Assembly (NCBI RefSeq): GCF_000252955.1
Contig: NC_014228.1
Span: forward strand, 1,130,005-1,194,004
DNA length: 64,000 nt
Reading direction: 5' to 3'
Source: Xenorhabdus nematophila ATCC 19061
GTDB lineage: Bacteria; Pseudomonadota; Gammaproteobacteria; Enterobacterales; Enterobacteriaceae
The notes under the pieces were generated by a model that was given only the letters and a program-made list of their open reading frames with translations, had not been told where the DNA came from and did no database searches. This document shows positions 52,500 to 61,946 of the stretch, piece after piece; the stretch's first letter is position 1, and the number at the start of each line of letters is the position of its first letter. The position numbers were made by a program, and so were the translations under genes.

Positions 52500-53015
52500 T
52501 TACTTACTCAAACAATCCCCGATGTTATCTAATTGATTCAATATTTTCCGCATCAATTTCTCTAACTGTTTTTTCTCATCCATATCAAAAGCTGACCAGA
52601 GTTTAATCAGGCACTCATGTTGAGGAGGAAGTAAACTATCCAAGAAATTTGAACCTTTTTCTGTTAGATGAAGATGGAGGCAACGGCGATCGTTATGACT
52701 CTCTTTTCTTTCTATCCAGCCTTGCTTTTCTAATTCATCAGCAATACGAGTTGCATTTGTACGGGAGGAGCCCAATGCAGCGCTGAGTTCTGATGGCTGA
52801 ATACTACGACTTTCTTTGGTATCCAGAATCATCAGAGCCATAAACAAGGTTTCATTGATTCCTTGCGCTTTCAGCATGTTGTTGCGATTTTCCAGAATTT
52901 TGCTCTGGACATGCATTGATAAGCGAGTGAGCAATATCTCTTGATAGGGAAAACTTTTTTGCTGTGCTACACGGCAATTAAGTAACTCTTCTGTGGGAGT
53001 GAATGAACTTTCCAT
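52500..53015 (-). CDS. emrR: MarR-family transcriptional repressor EmrR (MprA)
   Basis: EmrR represses the efflux operon until uncouplers or other hydrophobic ligands bind. The 171-residue protein has the winged-helix core [30 protein letters not shown], seen in parts as [13 protein letters not shown] (about 93) and [14 protein letters not shown] (about 115). It matches E. coli MprA nearly throughout. About 220 bases separate it from emrA, more than in E. coli, so a separate emrA promoter is possible. Confidence 0.95.
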   Translation of the reverse strand: MESSFTPTEELLNCRVAQQKSFPYQEILLTRLSMHVQSKILENRNNMLKAQGINETLFMALMILDTKESRSIQPSELSAALGSSRTNATRIADELEKQGWIERKESHNDRRCLHLHLTEKGSNFLDSLLPPQHECLIKLWSAFDMDEKKQLEKLMRKILNQLDNIGDCLSK

Positions 53016-53144
53016 TGTTTAGATACCTTATTAGTTTCAACCGGTAAAGTAACTTCTGTTAAAAACCATACAAATACTATATTAAAAGTTAAATTTAGCA
53101 ATTGTAGTTATTTGTTATCATCATATTTCTTTTGATATTGATAC

Positions 53145-53368
53145 CTAACTCATAAATACTTTGAATATTATCCCAAAAATAGCGGCCCCCGATAGCGTGA
53201 AAACGATGAGTAAATCGGTGCGATGCCAATACTGTCGAGTATAATCCCCATTTTTCCTGTTGTTCCGGTCGGTGAGCAATTAGCCCCCAAACGTAATGGC
53301 AGGTAGCGGAACAAAAAGTTCGCAGCGCCGACAACAAGGCCAATAAGAAGTATTTTATTATCAATCAT
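53145..53368 (-). pseudogene. ygaH: Decayed ygaH (L-valine exporter subunit)
   Basis: The frame from 53368 reads [20 protein letters not shown], then RYLPLRL and [12 protein letters not shown], the start of the AzlD-like YgaH. Homology then ends and a stop comes at residue 66, where about 110 residues are expected. A shifted frame continues [20 protein letters not shown] to a stop at 53145, which could be the last membrane segment. This suggests deletion plus frameshift. Its start overlaps the end of ygaZ by eight bases, as in the intact exporter operon. Confidence 0.7.
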
Positions 53369-53762
53369 GTGGGTTTCTGTTATTCAACTGTGCGCTTTTA
53401 GTTTGTAAAAGTACGGTTAAACAGCCATTCACCATTCTTGCAAGAATGGCAAAAGCCCAAATCATGGTTACGGTTAAGGCAGAAACCCACAATGACATTC
53501 CTGCGCTAGGTAAGGCAGTGATAACAAACTGACTGGCTCCTGCATAAATGACGCATGAAAAAAATATAGCTTCCGAGGGAGTAAATCCTAGTTTGACCGA
53601 GTTTAAGCCAAATGCAAACGAGATAGGGGCATAGTCAATAGCGAGAGGGAGGCTATCAAAAATACCTTCTTTAAATGAAGAAACTTTATGTGATAGGGGA
53701 TCTTCGGGTCTCGATATCTCTGATATTGGTATATCAGGTGAAGCTCTATCTGGTGTTTGCAT
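53361..53762 (-). pseudogene. ygaZ: ygaZ with large internal deletion (AzlC-type exporter subunit)
   Basis: The 133-residue frame begins with an AzlC-like part: SFKEGIFDSLPLAIDYAPIS and FFSCVIYAGASQFVITALPS. After SLWVSALTV it jumps to FAILARMVNGCLTVLLQ, which corresponds to the very end of YgaZ. Full-length YgaZ is about 245 residues, so roughly 110-120 internal residues are missing without loss of frame. A functional valine exporter is unlikely, more so as ygaH is also broken. Confidence 0.75.
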
Positions 53763-55232
53763 GGAATATTTTGTTTTTTTGTTAATAGATTAAAACAACA
53801 TTAACAAAATATGATAAAGGTGAAAATGTGAAATGTCTAAATTATTTAATAAATATTATTTAGAACAAGGGGGGTTGGTGAATGTTAGAGGTGATTTTTC
53901 AAGAAGTTATGCAACTTTATTAATATTTTTATGCAATTCTGTATTTGGAAAAATCGCCTATAGCTTACAGCCTCTTAGACAGAGAGAGGATGGGAAAAAT
54001 AGCGAAAATTCTTTATCTTAGAGAAGCATTTTTTTGACAAGATTGAATGAATTTTTAGTGATTTTATGAAATATCTTCACGATAAGGGTTGAGATCGACA
54101 TTGGAAATTTTAAGATTTTATTTGTGCTAAGACTTTATTATATATAAATAATTATAATTAATAACCATTGTTTAGTAATTTTGCTATTTGGGTGGACATA
54201 AATTTATGTAGTTGGTTTAACTACGTTAGATCATTTTATGAACACAAAGATTTGTTCTTTAATGAATCAGAATGATACTATTAGTAACTTGACGTTATTT
54301 TTATATTGCAAATAATTACAATTAATTTTAAATGAGTATTTTAAGAACATTTTCAGTATTAAGCTTTATTTTTAATTTAACCTAATCTTGATGTTAACAA
54401 TATTAATATATTGTTTTGTTGATATATTAAACTTAATTATGGATAAATCAATTTATACTGTATTTAAATATAGTTTATTGAAAATTTTAATTAATCAATT
54501 TTTGATTTTAACTTAAAAAGTTATTTTTCAGAGTGTAAGACTGAATTTAAAAATAAATTTCTTCATTTAATGATGATGAATAATTTAAAAATACAAAAAT
54601 TATTATCTTTATTTATCACCTTATTGTATAGGCTAGTTTATAAATTAATAAGTAGGTTATGTGGTATTTTTATTAATATAATGAAATATTTTTTATATAA
54701 ATTGAAAGCGGAGAAAGAACAAATACTGGCAATAATGACAAAAGATAGATGCACAACATAATTTATGGATCGTTCTTACCATTGTTGACTGTGATATTCG
54801 CCGATTATCAGCAATAACTTGTTTCTTTTCATGTCATTGATTAATTACCAGTAGTGTATACCTTTAATCTTTCAGATTGATGATTTTCTATCATCTCTGA
54901 CTTAATCACTCGATTATGAATATAAGATTGATTAGACGTATAGAGATCTGTTCTTGAATTTGAAATCCATTGGGTATATGCCATCGTGTTTACCATAAAT
55001 AATAACACATTTGGTAAAATTTCTTGGTGGTATAGAGAATCAATAATAATAAAAATTAATATTTGTTTATTATATCGAGATAATTATTTTTTGAAACAAT
55101 GGTCATATGTTGTTGCTATAATTTAATTTACTGTCTATATATAGTGTTCTCATATTTTTTAAATGGACCTCATTAAAAATAAGGTGTTATATCTTATTGG
55201 CAGAGCCATAATTTTAATTATCAGAGGGCGGT
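53763..55232. other. AT-rich gap without a recognised gene
   Basis: Nearly 1.5 kb contains only short frames (for example 53833-54021 plus and 54570-54761 plus) without convincing ribosome sites or known motifs. Runs of A/T dominate. One copy of the dispersed repeat sits at 54951-54984. It separates the decayed ygaZH from ogt and may be a degraded or horizontally acquired stretch. Confidence 0.6.
54951..54984 (-). repeat. Dispersed intergenic repeat copy (inverted)
   Basis: On the minus strand: TATACCCAATGGATTTCAAA, matching the core at 42507 except at a few positions. Confidence 0.55.
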
Positions 55233-55334
55233 ATGGTTTCTTTATCAAATTGTCAGATGTGTAACCGAATTCATCATTGCAAATTGATGAAAGAGAGATT
55301 TAGGCTAGTACAGAAATTTTTAACAATAAATTAA
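55233..55334 (+). CDS. Candidate 33-residue Cys/His-rich small protein
   Basis: A frame of 33 codons begins MVSLSNCQMCNRIHHCKLMK, with a Cys-x2-Cys and His-His-Cys group that could bind a metal. A GAGGGCGGT ribosome-site-like sequence lies just before the ATG, and the frame ends 13 bases before ogt. I do not recognise the protein. It could be a leader peptide or chance. Confidence 0.35.
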   Translation: MVSLSNCQMCNRIHHCKLMKERFRLVQKFLTIN

Positions 55335-55347
55335 ATGGAGGTAGTTT

Positions 55348-55812
55348 ATGTATCATCATTACCTGAATACTCCAGAAGGATTTCCTAAGCCTTATGTACA
55401 TATCACTGCGGATGATGAAGGAGTAACCAGTATTTATTTTGTTAATGAAAAGAAAGAACCAGAATCCAAAAACTCGATTACGAAACAGTGTGTAAAAGAG
55501 TTGCAGGAATATTTCAAAGGCAAGAGATTAAAATTTACAGTTCCATTAAGTATGCAGGGAACTGAATTCCAAAAACGTGTTTGGCAGCAGCTCTGCACAA
55601 TTCCTCATGGTGAAATGTGGAGTTATAAACAATTAGCGTTAACGTTGGGGTCGGTAAATTATTGTCGTGCAGTTGGTATGGCAAATTCACGTAACCCCAT
55701 TTCATTGATTGTACCCTGCCATAGAGTGATTGGTCATGATGGTAAATTAGTTGGCTATACTGGCGGGCTGGATATCAAAGGATGGCTACTGGAACATGAA
55801 AAGGGCAAATAG
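55348..55812 (+). CDS. ogt: Methylated-DNA-[protein]-cysteine S-methyltransferase (Ogt)
   Basis: This suicide repair protein transfers alkyl groups from O6-alkylguanine or O4-alkylthymine to its own cysteine. The 154-residue product has the acceptor motif IVPCHRVIG (Cys about residue 128), with the helix-turn-helix region WQQLCTIPHGEMWSYKQLA before it. The short N-terminal domain is more like Ogt than Ada. The ribosome site GGAGG is strong. Confidence 0.92.
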   Translation: MYHHYLNTPEGFPKPYVHITADDEGVTSIYFVNEKKEPESKNSITKQCVKELQEYFKGKRLKFTVPLSMQGTEFQKRVWQQLCTIPHGEMWSYKQLALTLGSVNYCRAVGMANSRNPISLIVPCHRVIGHDGKLVGYTGGLDIKGWLLEHEKGK

Positions 55813-56020
55813 ATGAAAATTAAACAGAATTAAAATAAGACGCTAATTTATTTGTGAAATCACTATTGGCGTATAGAATCAAACTATGTGATTAAGCGAA
55901 ATTTCGTTTTTTTACATTTTGTTATATATTCCGTGATCTATGTTGCAGACAGCGGCCTACATTATTTGTTGTACTGTAGGTGACGCTATGTTTGTGTCTT
56001 TTTTTATAAAGGTAAGTTTG

Positions 56021-56230
56021 ATGTCAAAAATTAAAGGTAACGTTAAGTGGTTTAATGAATCCAAAGGATTTGGTTTTATTACTCCAGAAGATGGTAGCAA
56101 AGATGTTTTTGTACACTTTTCCGCCATTAAATCTAGTGGGTTCAAAACTCTGGCTGAAGGTCAAAAAGTAGAGTTTGAAATTACTGAGGGCGACAAAGGT
56201 CCATCTGCTGCGAACGTTGTCGCAATCTAA
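56021..56230 (+). CDS. cspE: Cold-shock-like RNA chaperone CspE
   Basis: This 69-residue single CSD protein begins [20 protein letters not shown], almost identical to E. coli CspE. RNP1 (KGFGFI) and RNP2 (VFVHF) motifs are present. The start is 56021 after AAAGGTAAG; an upstream in-frame start would add 27 unrelated residues. It melts RNA secondary structure and antiterminates transcription. E. coli also has crcB beside cspE. Confidence 0.96.
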   Translation: MSKIKGNVKWFNESKGFGFITPEDGSKDVFVHFSAIKSSGFKTLAEGQKVEFEITEGDKGPSAANVVAI

Positions 56231-56251
56231 TTTCAAATCCCATATTTTTAA

Positions 56252-56279
56252 TACCCGTCTTTTAGGACGGGTTTTTTTA
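56252..56279 (+). terminator. Terminator of cspE
   Basis: ACCCGTC and GACGGGT form a stem around TTTTAG, followed by seven T residues. Confidence 0.9.
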
Positions 56280-56310
56280 TTTATTCATTCTGACGACAGA
56301 AAATAGGCTG

Positions 56311-56685
56311 TCATAGTTTATTTATAACCGTAAAAGCCAGTGTAGTCATCAATAATGAACCTGCTACATTCGCTAAAATATTCGCCAGAGCCCAACCTAT
56401 TTTCCCTGCTTGTAATAAATAAACCACTTCAGCAGAAAAAGTGGAAAATGTGGTCAGCCCACCGCAAAAGCCAGTGGTCAGCATCAATTTCCAAATGGGA
56501 TCAAGATGTGTGGATTTACTGAAATAAGCCAAACCCAAACCCATAATAAATGCACCAATACAATTGGCCGTCAGCGTACCAACGGCGATCGGGGAATCAG
56601 GCTTATTCAAGCGGAAGCTAATGAGCCAGCGTAACACGCTACCCAAGCCACCACCGACAAATACGGCGAAAACAATATTCATCAT
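56311..56685 (-). CDS. crcB: Fluoride channel CrcB (Fluc)
   Basis: This 124-residue, four-segment membrane protein forms dual-topology dimers that expel fluoride. Family marks are [13 protein letters not shown] (about 11), NCIGAFIMG (about 46) and [18 protein letters not shown] (about 76). It is convergent with cspE and begins only 15 bases after the lipA stop, so it may be read through from lipA. I see no clear fluoride riboswitch. Confidence 0.95.
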   Translation of the reverse strand: MMNIVFAVFVGGGLGSVLRWLISFRLNKPDSPIAVGTLTANCIGAFIMGLGLAYFSKSTHLDPIWKLMLTTGFCGGLTTFSTFSAEVVYLLQAGKIGWALANILANVAGSLLMTTLAFTVINKL

Positions 56686-56700
56686 AATGGTGGCAACAGA

Positions 56701-57666
56701 TTATTTGACTTCCATACCTTTAGCTTGCAAGTCAGCATGGTAAGAAGAACGAACAAACGGGCCACAAGCAGCATGGGTAAAGCCCATTTCCAGAGCAGCT
56801 TCTTTCATTTCTTCAAATTCAGCCGGGCTGACATAACGCTGGACTGGCAGGTGATGGCGGCTTGGTTGCAAATATTGACCAAGGGTCAGCATAGTCACTC
56901 CATGACGACGCAAATCACGCATGACTTCTAGAATTTCTTCATTGGTTTCGCCCAATCCTACCATCAGCCCCGATTTAGTCGGGATATCCGGGTGAGCTTC
57001 CTTGAACTTTTCCAGCAGTTTTAATGACCATTCATAGTTAGCACCAGGGCGAACCTGACGATAAACCCGTGGTACGTTTTCCAGGTTATGGTTGAACACA
57101 TCAGGTGGTGTTGCAGTCAGAATTTCCAGTGCACGATCCATGCGACCACGAAAATCTGGCACCAGAGTTTCGATTTTAATGGTTGGATTCTTTTCGCGAA
57201 TAGCAGAAATACAGTCAGCAAAGTGCTGTGCGCCGCCATCGCGCAGGTCATCACGGTCAACCGAAGTGATGACGACATAACGTAAGTTCATGTCTTGAAT
57301 GGTTTGAGCGAGTTTGGTAGGTTCATTTGTATCAGGCGCATTCGGGCGACCGTGAGCTACGTCACAAAATGGGCAGCGGCGGGTACAAATGGCACCAAGG
57401 ATCATAAAAGTGGCGGTTCCGTGGTTAAAACATTCCGCAAGGTTAGGGCAGGAGGCTTCTTCACAGACGGAATGTAATCCATTTTTGCGCATTGCCGCTT
57501 TAATGCCCTGAATGCGGCTGGAATCCGCAGGAAGTTTGATTTTCATCCACTCAGGTTTACGTAAGAGTGCTTCACGTTCTGTGGCAACGGTCTTCACAGG
57601 GATCAAAGCCATTTTATCTGCGTCGCGATATTTCACACCGCGTTCCATCTGAATTGGTTTGCTCAT
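56701..57666 (-). CDS. lipA: Lipoyl synthase LipA
   Basis: This radical-SAM enzyme inserts two sulfurs into protein-bound octanoate to make lipoate. The 321-residue protein has both clusters: the auxiliary [12 protein letters not shown] (about 68-79) and the radical-[11 protein letters not shown] (about 94-101). It is downstream of lipB, separated by about 115 bases; together they form the endogenous lipoylation pathway. Confidence 0.98.
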   Translation of the reverse strand: MSKPIQMERGVKYRDADKMALIPVKTVATEREALLRKPEWMKIKLPADSSRIQGIKAAMRKNGLHSVCEEASCPNLAECFNHGTATFMILGAICTRRCPFCDVAHGRPNAPDTNEPTKLAQTIQDMNLRYVVITSVDRDDLRDGGAQHFADCISAIREKNPTIKIETLVPDFRGRMDRALEILTATPPDVFNHNLENVPRVYRQVRPGANYEWSLKLLEKFKEAHPDIPTKSGLMVGLGETNEEILEVMRDLRRHGVTMLTLGQYLQPSRHHLPVQRYVSPAEFEEMKEAALEMGFTHAACGPFVRSSYHADLQAKGMEVK

Positions 57667-57783
57667 AATCGTGCCGGTTCCAGTTATATTCTTCAGATTT
57701 TGACTTACTGCCTGATAATAATAAAAAAGCTATCCAGACAATAAATCGATTCAAATTTTTTTGAAAAATGTTAAAAAATTATA

Positions 57784-58434
57784 TCATCTTTCATCGATTA
57801 GTTGAAATCCCAAAATCTGACAGAATTTTTCCACCAGAACGGGTTGTACGTCTTCAATCGTTATCCCAGTGACGAAATCACTGAGTTGGATCATCTGCAT
57901 GTCCGCATAACCACATGGGTTAATACGTAAAAATGGTTGTAAATCCATCGCAACATTGAGGGCCAGACCGTGGAAAGAGCATCCTTTGCGAATACGCAGC
58001 CCAAGGGAACATATTTTATTACCCGAGACATAAACACCGGGTGCATCTGGGCGGGCATATGCCTCTACACCAAAATATGTCAGGGTTTCTATCACGGTAC
58101 TTTCGATGGCAGTGACTAACTGGCGAACCCCAATTTTTGACCGTTTCAAATCAACCAAGACATACATGACTTGTTGCCCGGGGCCATGATAGGTAATTTG
58201 ACCACCTCTGTCCGATTGGATGACAGGGATATCGCCAGGCGCAAGTACATGCTCAGATTTGCCAGCCTGGCCTTGCGTAAATACTTTTTCATGTTGGACT
58301 AACCAAATTTCATCAGGTGTTTCCGCAGTACGTTGCTCGGTGAACTGGTGCATGGCATCAGAAACCGGCCCATAAGGTTGAATACCTAACTGACGTAAAA
58401 TAATGGTGTTATGTTGCAATGGAAATGTCATCAT
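57784..58434 (-). CDS. lipB: Octanoyl-[ACP]:protein N-octanoyltransferase LipB
   Basis: LipB moves octanoate from acyl carrier protein to lipoyl domains. The 216-residue protein has [20 protein letters not shown] (about 71), [20 protein letters not shown] (about 135, catalytic Lys) and [10 protein letters not shown] (about 170, catalytic Cys). In E. coli ybeD and dacA lie directly upstream; here a trkG-like gene intervenes on the opposite strand. Confidence 0.97.
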   Translation of the reverse strand: MMTFPLQHNTIILRQLGIQPYGPVSDAMHQFTEQRTAETPDEIWLVQHEKVFTQGQAGKSEHVLAPGDIPVIQSDRGGQITYHGPGQQVMYVLVDLKRSKIGVRQLVTAIESTVIETLTYFGVEAYARPDAPGVYVSGNKICSLGLRIRKGCSFHGLALNVAMDLQPFLRINPCGYADMQMIQLSDFVTGITIEDVQPVLVEKFCQILGFQLIDER

Positions 58435-58601
58435 TTGTTAACAAAAATTGCCCGTCAGTATAACGCTCTAAGATGATTCCCACCAGTTTGAGAATGCCTT
58501 AACTCAATAATATTGTTAATTAGACGAATATCTTTTCATTTTATATTATCATAGTTATATATTTCGAGAATTATTCCTTTAATCTCTGTTTGAGCTAACA
58601 G

Positions 58602-60062
58602 ATGGTCAAAAAAAACCAATTCCTGATTGTTGGGCACCTTTGTAGTTTTCTGGTGCTTCTTTACAGCTTCTCAATGTTGCTGCCTATTTTTGTTGCCCTA
58701 TTTTATAAAGAAAAAAGTGTTTTTGCTTTTTTTGAAACATTTATCATAGGGTTAGTTGTTAGCGGCGGCGGTTGGTATTTAACCCGGAAAACCAAAGCGC
58801 AGCCTAGTACGCAAGATGGATTTCTTATCATCGTATTATTTTGGTTGCTATTCTCGCTGATCAGCGCCTTACCTTTCGTTCTCGACGAGAGCCTGAATAT
58901 TAATCTGGTTGATGCGATGTTTGAGGGAATCTCCGGTATCACGACGACAGGGGCAACGGTACTGAATGATGTCTCTGCTTTACCCAATTCCGTACTCTAT
59001 TATCGTGCCCAGCTCAATTTTATTGGTGGATTGGGAGTGATTGTGCTTGCCGTTGCTATTTTGCCATTACTGGGGATTGGTGGTGTAAAACTGTATCAAT
59101 CAGAGATGCCAGGCCCTTTTAAAGAAGAACGATTAACTCCGCGCCTTGCTGACAGTGCCAAAAGTCTATGGGTTGTTTATCTGTTGTTAGGAGGTTTGTG
59201 CTCTATCAGTTTTTGGGTTGCAGGTATGTCGTGGTTTGATGCTGTCTGCCACGGTATTTCCACTGTTTCACTGGGGGGATTTTCAACCCGCAATGAAAGC
59301 CTGGGTTATTATGACAGCTCGGCGATTGAAATGGTGGGGGGGATTTTCTCGATATTGTCGGCCGTCAACTTTACACTTTATTTTATTGCTCTGACACACA
59401 GAAGCTGGAAACCGTTATTAAAAAATGCTGAACTGCAATTTTTCTTGCTGGTACTTGCGATAATTGTTGGCATTATTTGGCTGGAATTATACCGCTCAGG
59501 GATGTATGGCGTGAAAGATGCCTTTGTCCACGGATTTTTTATGACCAGTTCTATGATGACCGATAATGGTTTGGCAACGTCAGATTATGCACAATGGCCC
59601 CCTCATACTGTCTTGATGTTATTGGCGGTCAGTTTTTTTGGTGGCTGTGTGGGATCAACCTGTGGTGGCATCAAAGCATTGCGTTTTATGATTCTGGCAA
59701 AACAGAGCTTCAGCGAAGTTAATCAGCTTGTTCACCCGAATTCCATCTCAACGATCAAAATTGGCAAATCTGTGGTTCAAGAAAGGGTATTGCGCTCTGT
59801 TTGGGGCTTTTTCTTTCTTTATGTTTTTTTCAGCTGTTTTTTTATCTGGGCATTGAATTTGCTCGGCTATGATTTGGTGACATCATTTGCCACGGTTGCA
59901 GCTTGCATCAATAACATGGGGATTGGCTACGGTGCGACAGTGCAAGGTTTTGGTAATCTTGATGCGGTAGCAAAATGGATGATGTGTGCGGCAATGCTAT
60001 TGGGAAGACTGGAAATTTACCCAATTTTGATTCTGTGCTCGAAAGTGTTTTGGCGCTTCTGA
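58602..60062 (+). CDS. trkG: TrkG-type potassium uptake channel subunit
   Basis: This 486-residue TrkH/TrkG-family membrane protein takes up potassium with cytoplasmic TrkA. The four P-loops read ISGITTTGATV, STVSLGGFST, SSMMTDNGLAT and ACINNMGIGYGA; each keeps its filter glycine. MTDNGLAT and the C-terminal CINNMG...RLEIYPILIL match E. coli TrkG (a Rac prophage gene) rather than TrkH. It stands alone on the plus strand between lipB and ybeD, genes that are neighbours in E. coli, so it looks inserted. No prophage genes are visible around it. Confidence 0.82.
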   Translation: MVKKNQFLIVGHLCSFLVLLYSFSMLLPIFVALFYKEKSVFAFFETFIIGLVVSGGGWYLTRKTKAQPSTQDGFLIIVLFWLLFSLISALPFVLDESLNINLVDAMFEGISGITTTGATVLNDVSALPNSVLYYRAQLNFIGGLGVIVLAVAILPLLGIGGVKLYQSEMPGPFKEERLTPRLADSAKSLWVVYLLLGGLCSISFWVAGMSWFDAVCHGISTVSLGGFSTRNESLGYYDSSAIEMVGGIFSILSAVNFTLYFIALTHRSWKPLLKNAELQFFLLVLAIIVGIIWLELYRSGMYGVKDAFVHGFFMTSSMMTDNGLATSDYAQWPPHTVLMLLAVSFFGGCVGSTCGGIKALRFMILAKQSFSEVNQLVHPNSISTIKIGKSVVQERVLRSVWGFFFLYVFFSCFFIWALNLLGYDLVTSFATVAACINNMGIGYGATVQGFGNLDAVAKWMMCAAMLLGRLEIYPILILCSKVFWRF

Positions 60063-60115
60063 ATGCGCTATGTACGCGAGAAATGGCAGTGATGTTGTGC
60101 CTCATGTTTGGGTCG

Positions 60116-60144
60116 GAAAAAACGCTGACTAAAAATCAGCGTTT
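60116..60144 (-). terminator. Terminator between convergent trkG and ybeD
   Basis: AAACGCTGA and TCAGCGTTT form a stem around CTAAAAA-type loop sequence. The minus-strand exit is TTTTT, so it best serves ybeD, but the stem is symmetric. Confidence 0.75.
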
Positions 60145-60157
60145 ATAAAAAGTACTG

Positions 60158-60421
60158 TTACAGCACAACGCGTACCAGCTCTAATGCGCCCAATTCTTCA
60201 TACAGTATTTCAACCTGCTCAATATGAGTTGCGTTGATAGTAATGGAAACGGAGTGATAATTGCCTTTACTGCTTGGTTTCACGACTGGAGAATAATCGC
60301 CCGGCGCATGGCGCTGAACTACTTCAACAACTTGATCCACCAGCTCAGGCTGAGCTAACCCCATCACTTTGTAAGTAAATGAGCAAGGGAACTCAAGCAG
60401 TTCATTTAATTTTGTTTTCAT
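60158..60421 (-). CDS. ybeD: YbeD/DUF493 family protein
   Basis: This 87-residue protein begins [20 protein letters not shown] and matches E. coli YbeD over its length. The fold is ACT-like; the function is not established. It lies after dacA on the same strand, as in E. coli. Confidence 0.93.
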   Translation of the reverse strand: MKTKLNELLEFPCSFTYKVMGLAQPELVDQVVEVVQRHAPGDYSPVVKPSSKGNYHSVSITINATHIEQVEILYEELGALELVRVVL

Positions 60422-60529
60422 GGGCGTTCCTCATGTATTTGCCACGGCAGAAGTGTTAATCCGCCGTGGCGTGATATTCGTCTAACAATGTGTCATTAAT
60501 ATAGGGCTGAATGCTGAGTTTTCAAGAGA

Positions 60530-61738
60530 TTAACCAAACCAGTGATGGAACATCAGTCTGATATAGTCGATCATACGGCTGAAGAAGCCGCCTTCTTGTA
60601 CTTCCTGCATCACAACCAATGGACGTTGTTCAATTATTTGACCATCAAGCTGGAAGTTGATGGTGCCAACCACTTGATTTTTGACAAGTGGCGCATGCAG
60701 CTCGGTATTGTTTAATACATAGCTGGCTTTCAGATCTTTCAAACGACCACGAGGGATAGTCAGGTAAACATCTTTATCAACGCCCAATTGGACCTTATCT
60801 GTATCACCAAACCAGATTGGTTCTGAGGCGAATTCTTTACCGACTTGCAGTGGTGAAACGGTTTCGAAGAAACGGAAGCCCCAAGTCAGCAATTTTTTGC
60901 TGTCGCCTTCGCGCCCTTTGAAGGTCGGGCTGCCCATCACTGCCGAAATCAGGCGCATATTTCCTTCGGTTGCAGAGGAAACAAGGTTATAGCCTGCACC
61001 ACTGGTATGGCCCGTTTTAATTCCGTCAACATTCAAGCTTTTGTCCCATAACAAGCCATTACGGTTGGGTTGGCGAATATTGTTATAAGTAAATTCTTTC
61101 TCTTTGTAGATGGCATATTCATCAGGTACATCGCGGATTAGCGCCTGACCAATCAGAGCCATATCACGGGCAGAGCTGTATTGGCCGTTGGCATCCAGAC
61201 CATGTACGGTTTGAAAATGCGTGTTTTGCAGCCCCAGGCTCTGCACATATTTATTCATTAAGCTAACGAAAGCATCTTGACTGCCCGCCACGTAATCTGC
61301 CATTGCCACACAGGCGTCATTGCCGGATTGCAGGTTAATACCGCGAGAAAGCATGGCAACAGACACTTGATCACCGGGCTTTAAGAACATCAGGGAAGAG
61401 CCTTTAAAGATTGGATTACCTGTTGCCCAAGCGTCTTTACCGACAGTGACGATGTCATTTGGACCGATTTTTCCTGATTTAATTGCCTGACCAATGACAT
61501 AGCTGGTCATCATTTTGGTTAGACTGGCTGGATCGCGGCGAACATCTGCATTTTTTTCAGCTAATATTTTTCCTGAGTTGTAATCAATCAGAATATAGGC
61601 TTCTGAATCCAATTCGGGTACGCCGGGGATCATGGTTTTGAAATTATCATCCGTGTTGGCAAACGCAGAAACGCTGGCAGCCAGAGCGATGCCTAAGGTG
61701 ACACTTTTAATAAAGCAGGAGGTAGCTATGTGTTTCAT
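60530..61738 (-). CDS. dacA: D-alanyl-D-alanine carboxypeptidase DacA (PBP5)
   Basis: DacA trims the terminal D-Ala from peptidoglycan pentapeptides. The 402-residue protein has a signal peptide cleaved near SAFA (about residue 28), SLTKMM (SxxK, about 72), SGND (SxN, about 138) and KTGHT (KTG, about 240). It ends in an amphipathic membrane anchor, [17 protein letters not shown]. Upstream lie rlpA and rodA, the E. coli mrd cluster order. Confidence 0.97.
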   Translation of the reverse strand: MKHIATSCFIKSVTLGIALAASVSAFANTDDNFKTMIPGVPELDSEAYILIDYNSGKILAEKNADVRRDPASLTKMMTSYVIGQAIKSGKIGPNDIVTVGKDAWATGNPIFKGSSLMFLKPGDQVSVAMLSRGINLQSGNDACVAMADYVAGSQDAFVSLMNKYVQSLGLQNTHFQTVHGLDANGQYSSARDMALIGQALIRDVPDEYAIYKEKEFTYNNIRQPNRNGLLWDKSLNVDGIKTGHTSGAGYNLVSSATEGNMRLISAVMGSPTFKGREGDSKKLLTWGFRFFETVSPLQVGKEFASEPIWFGDTDKVQLGVDKDVYLTIPRGRLKDLKASYVLNNTELHAPLVKNQVVGTINFQLDGQIIEQRPLVVMQEVQEGGFFSRMIDYIRLMFHHWFG

Positions 61739-61946
61739 GATTGATTAGATAACATCCGTGAGAGAAGGATTAATAATAAGCCACATAATAACAAATGAAA
61801 AAAAGGCTGACATTAAACAAAATCGGGTGAATTCAAGGTTTACACTGTTTTACCCAATATGGTTCACAATGATCATCTACCTGCTGATAAAAACGTGGTC
61901 ATTCGATATCAGCAGGTAACGGTACTGTTTATTTTTCTATGGCAAA

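Noticed and set aside
49540..53015. emrRAB as a dedicated exporter for the siderophore
   Set aside because: The operon is a conserved core module with its own repressor and E. coli-like order; proximity alone is not enough.
53833..54021. A 62-residue plus-strand frame after ygaZ
   Set aside because: No ribosome site, no recognisable similarity and AT-rich composition.
54570..54761. A 63-residue plus-strand frame rich in Leu, Ile and Lys
   Set aside because: No ribosome site and no motif; its composition is what AT-rich DNA gives by chance.
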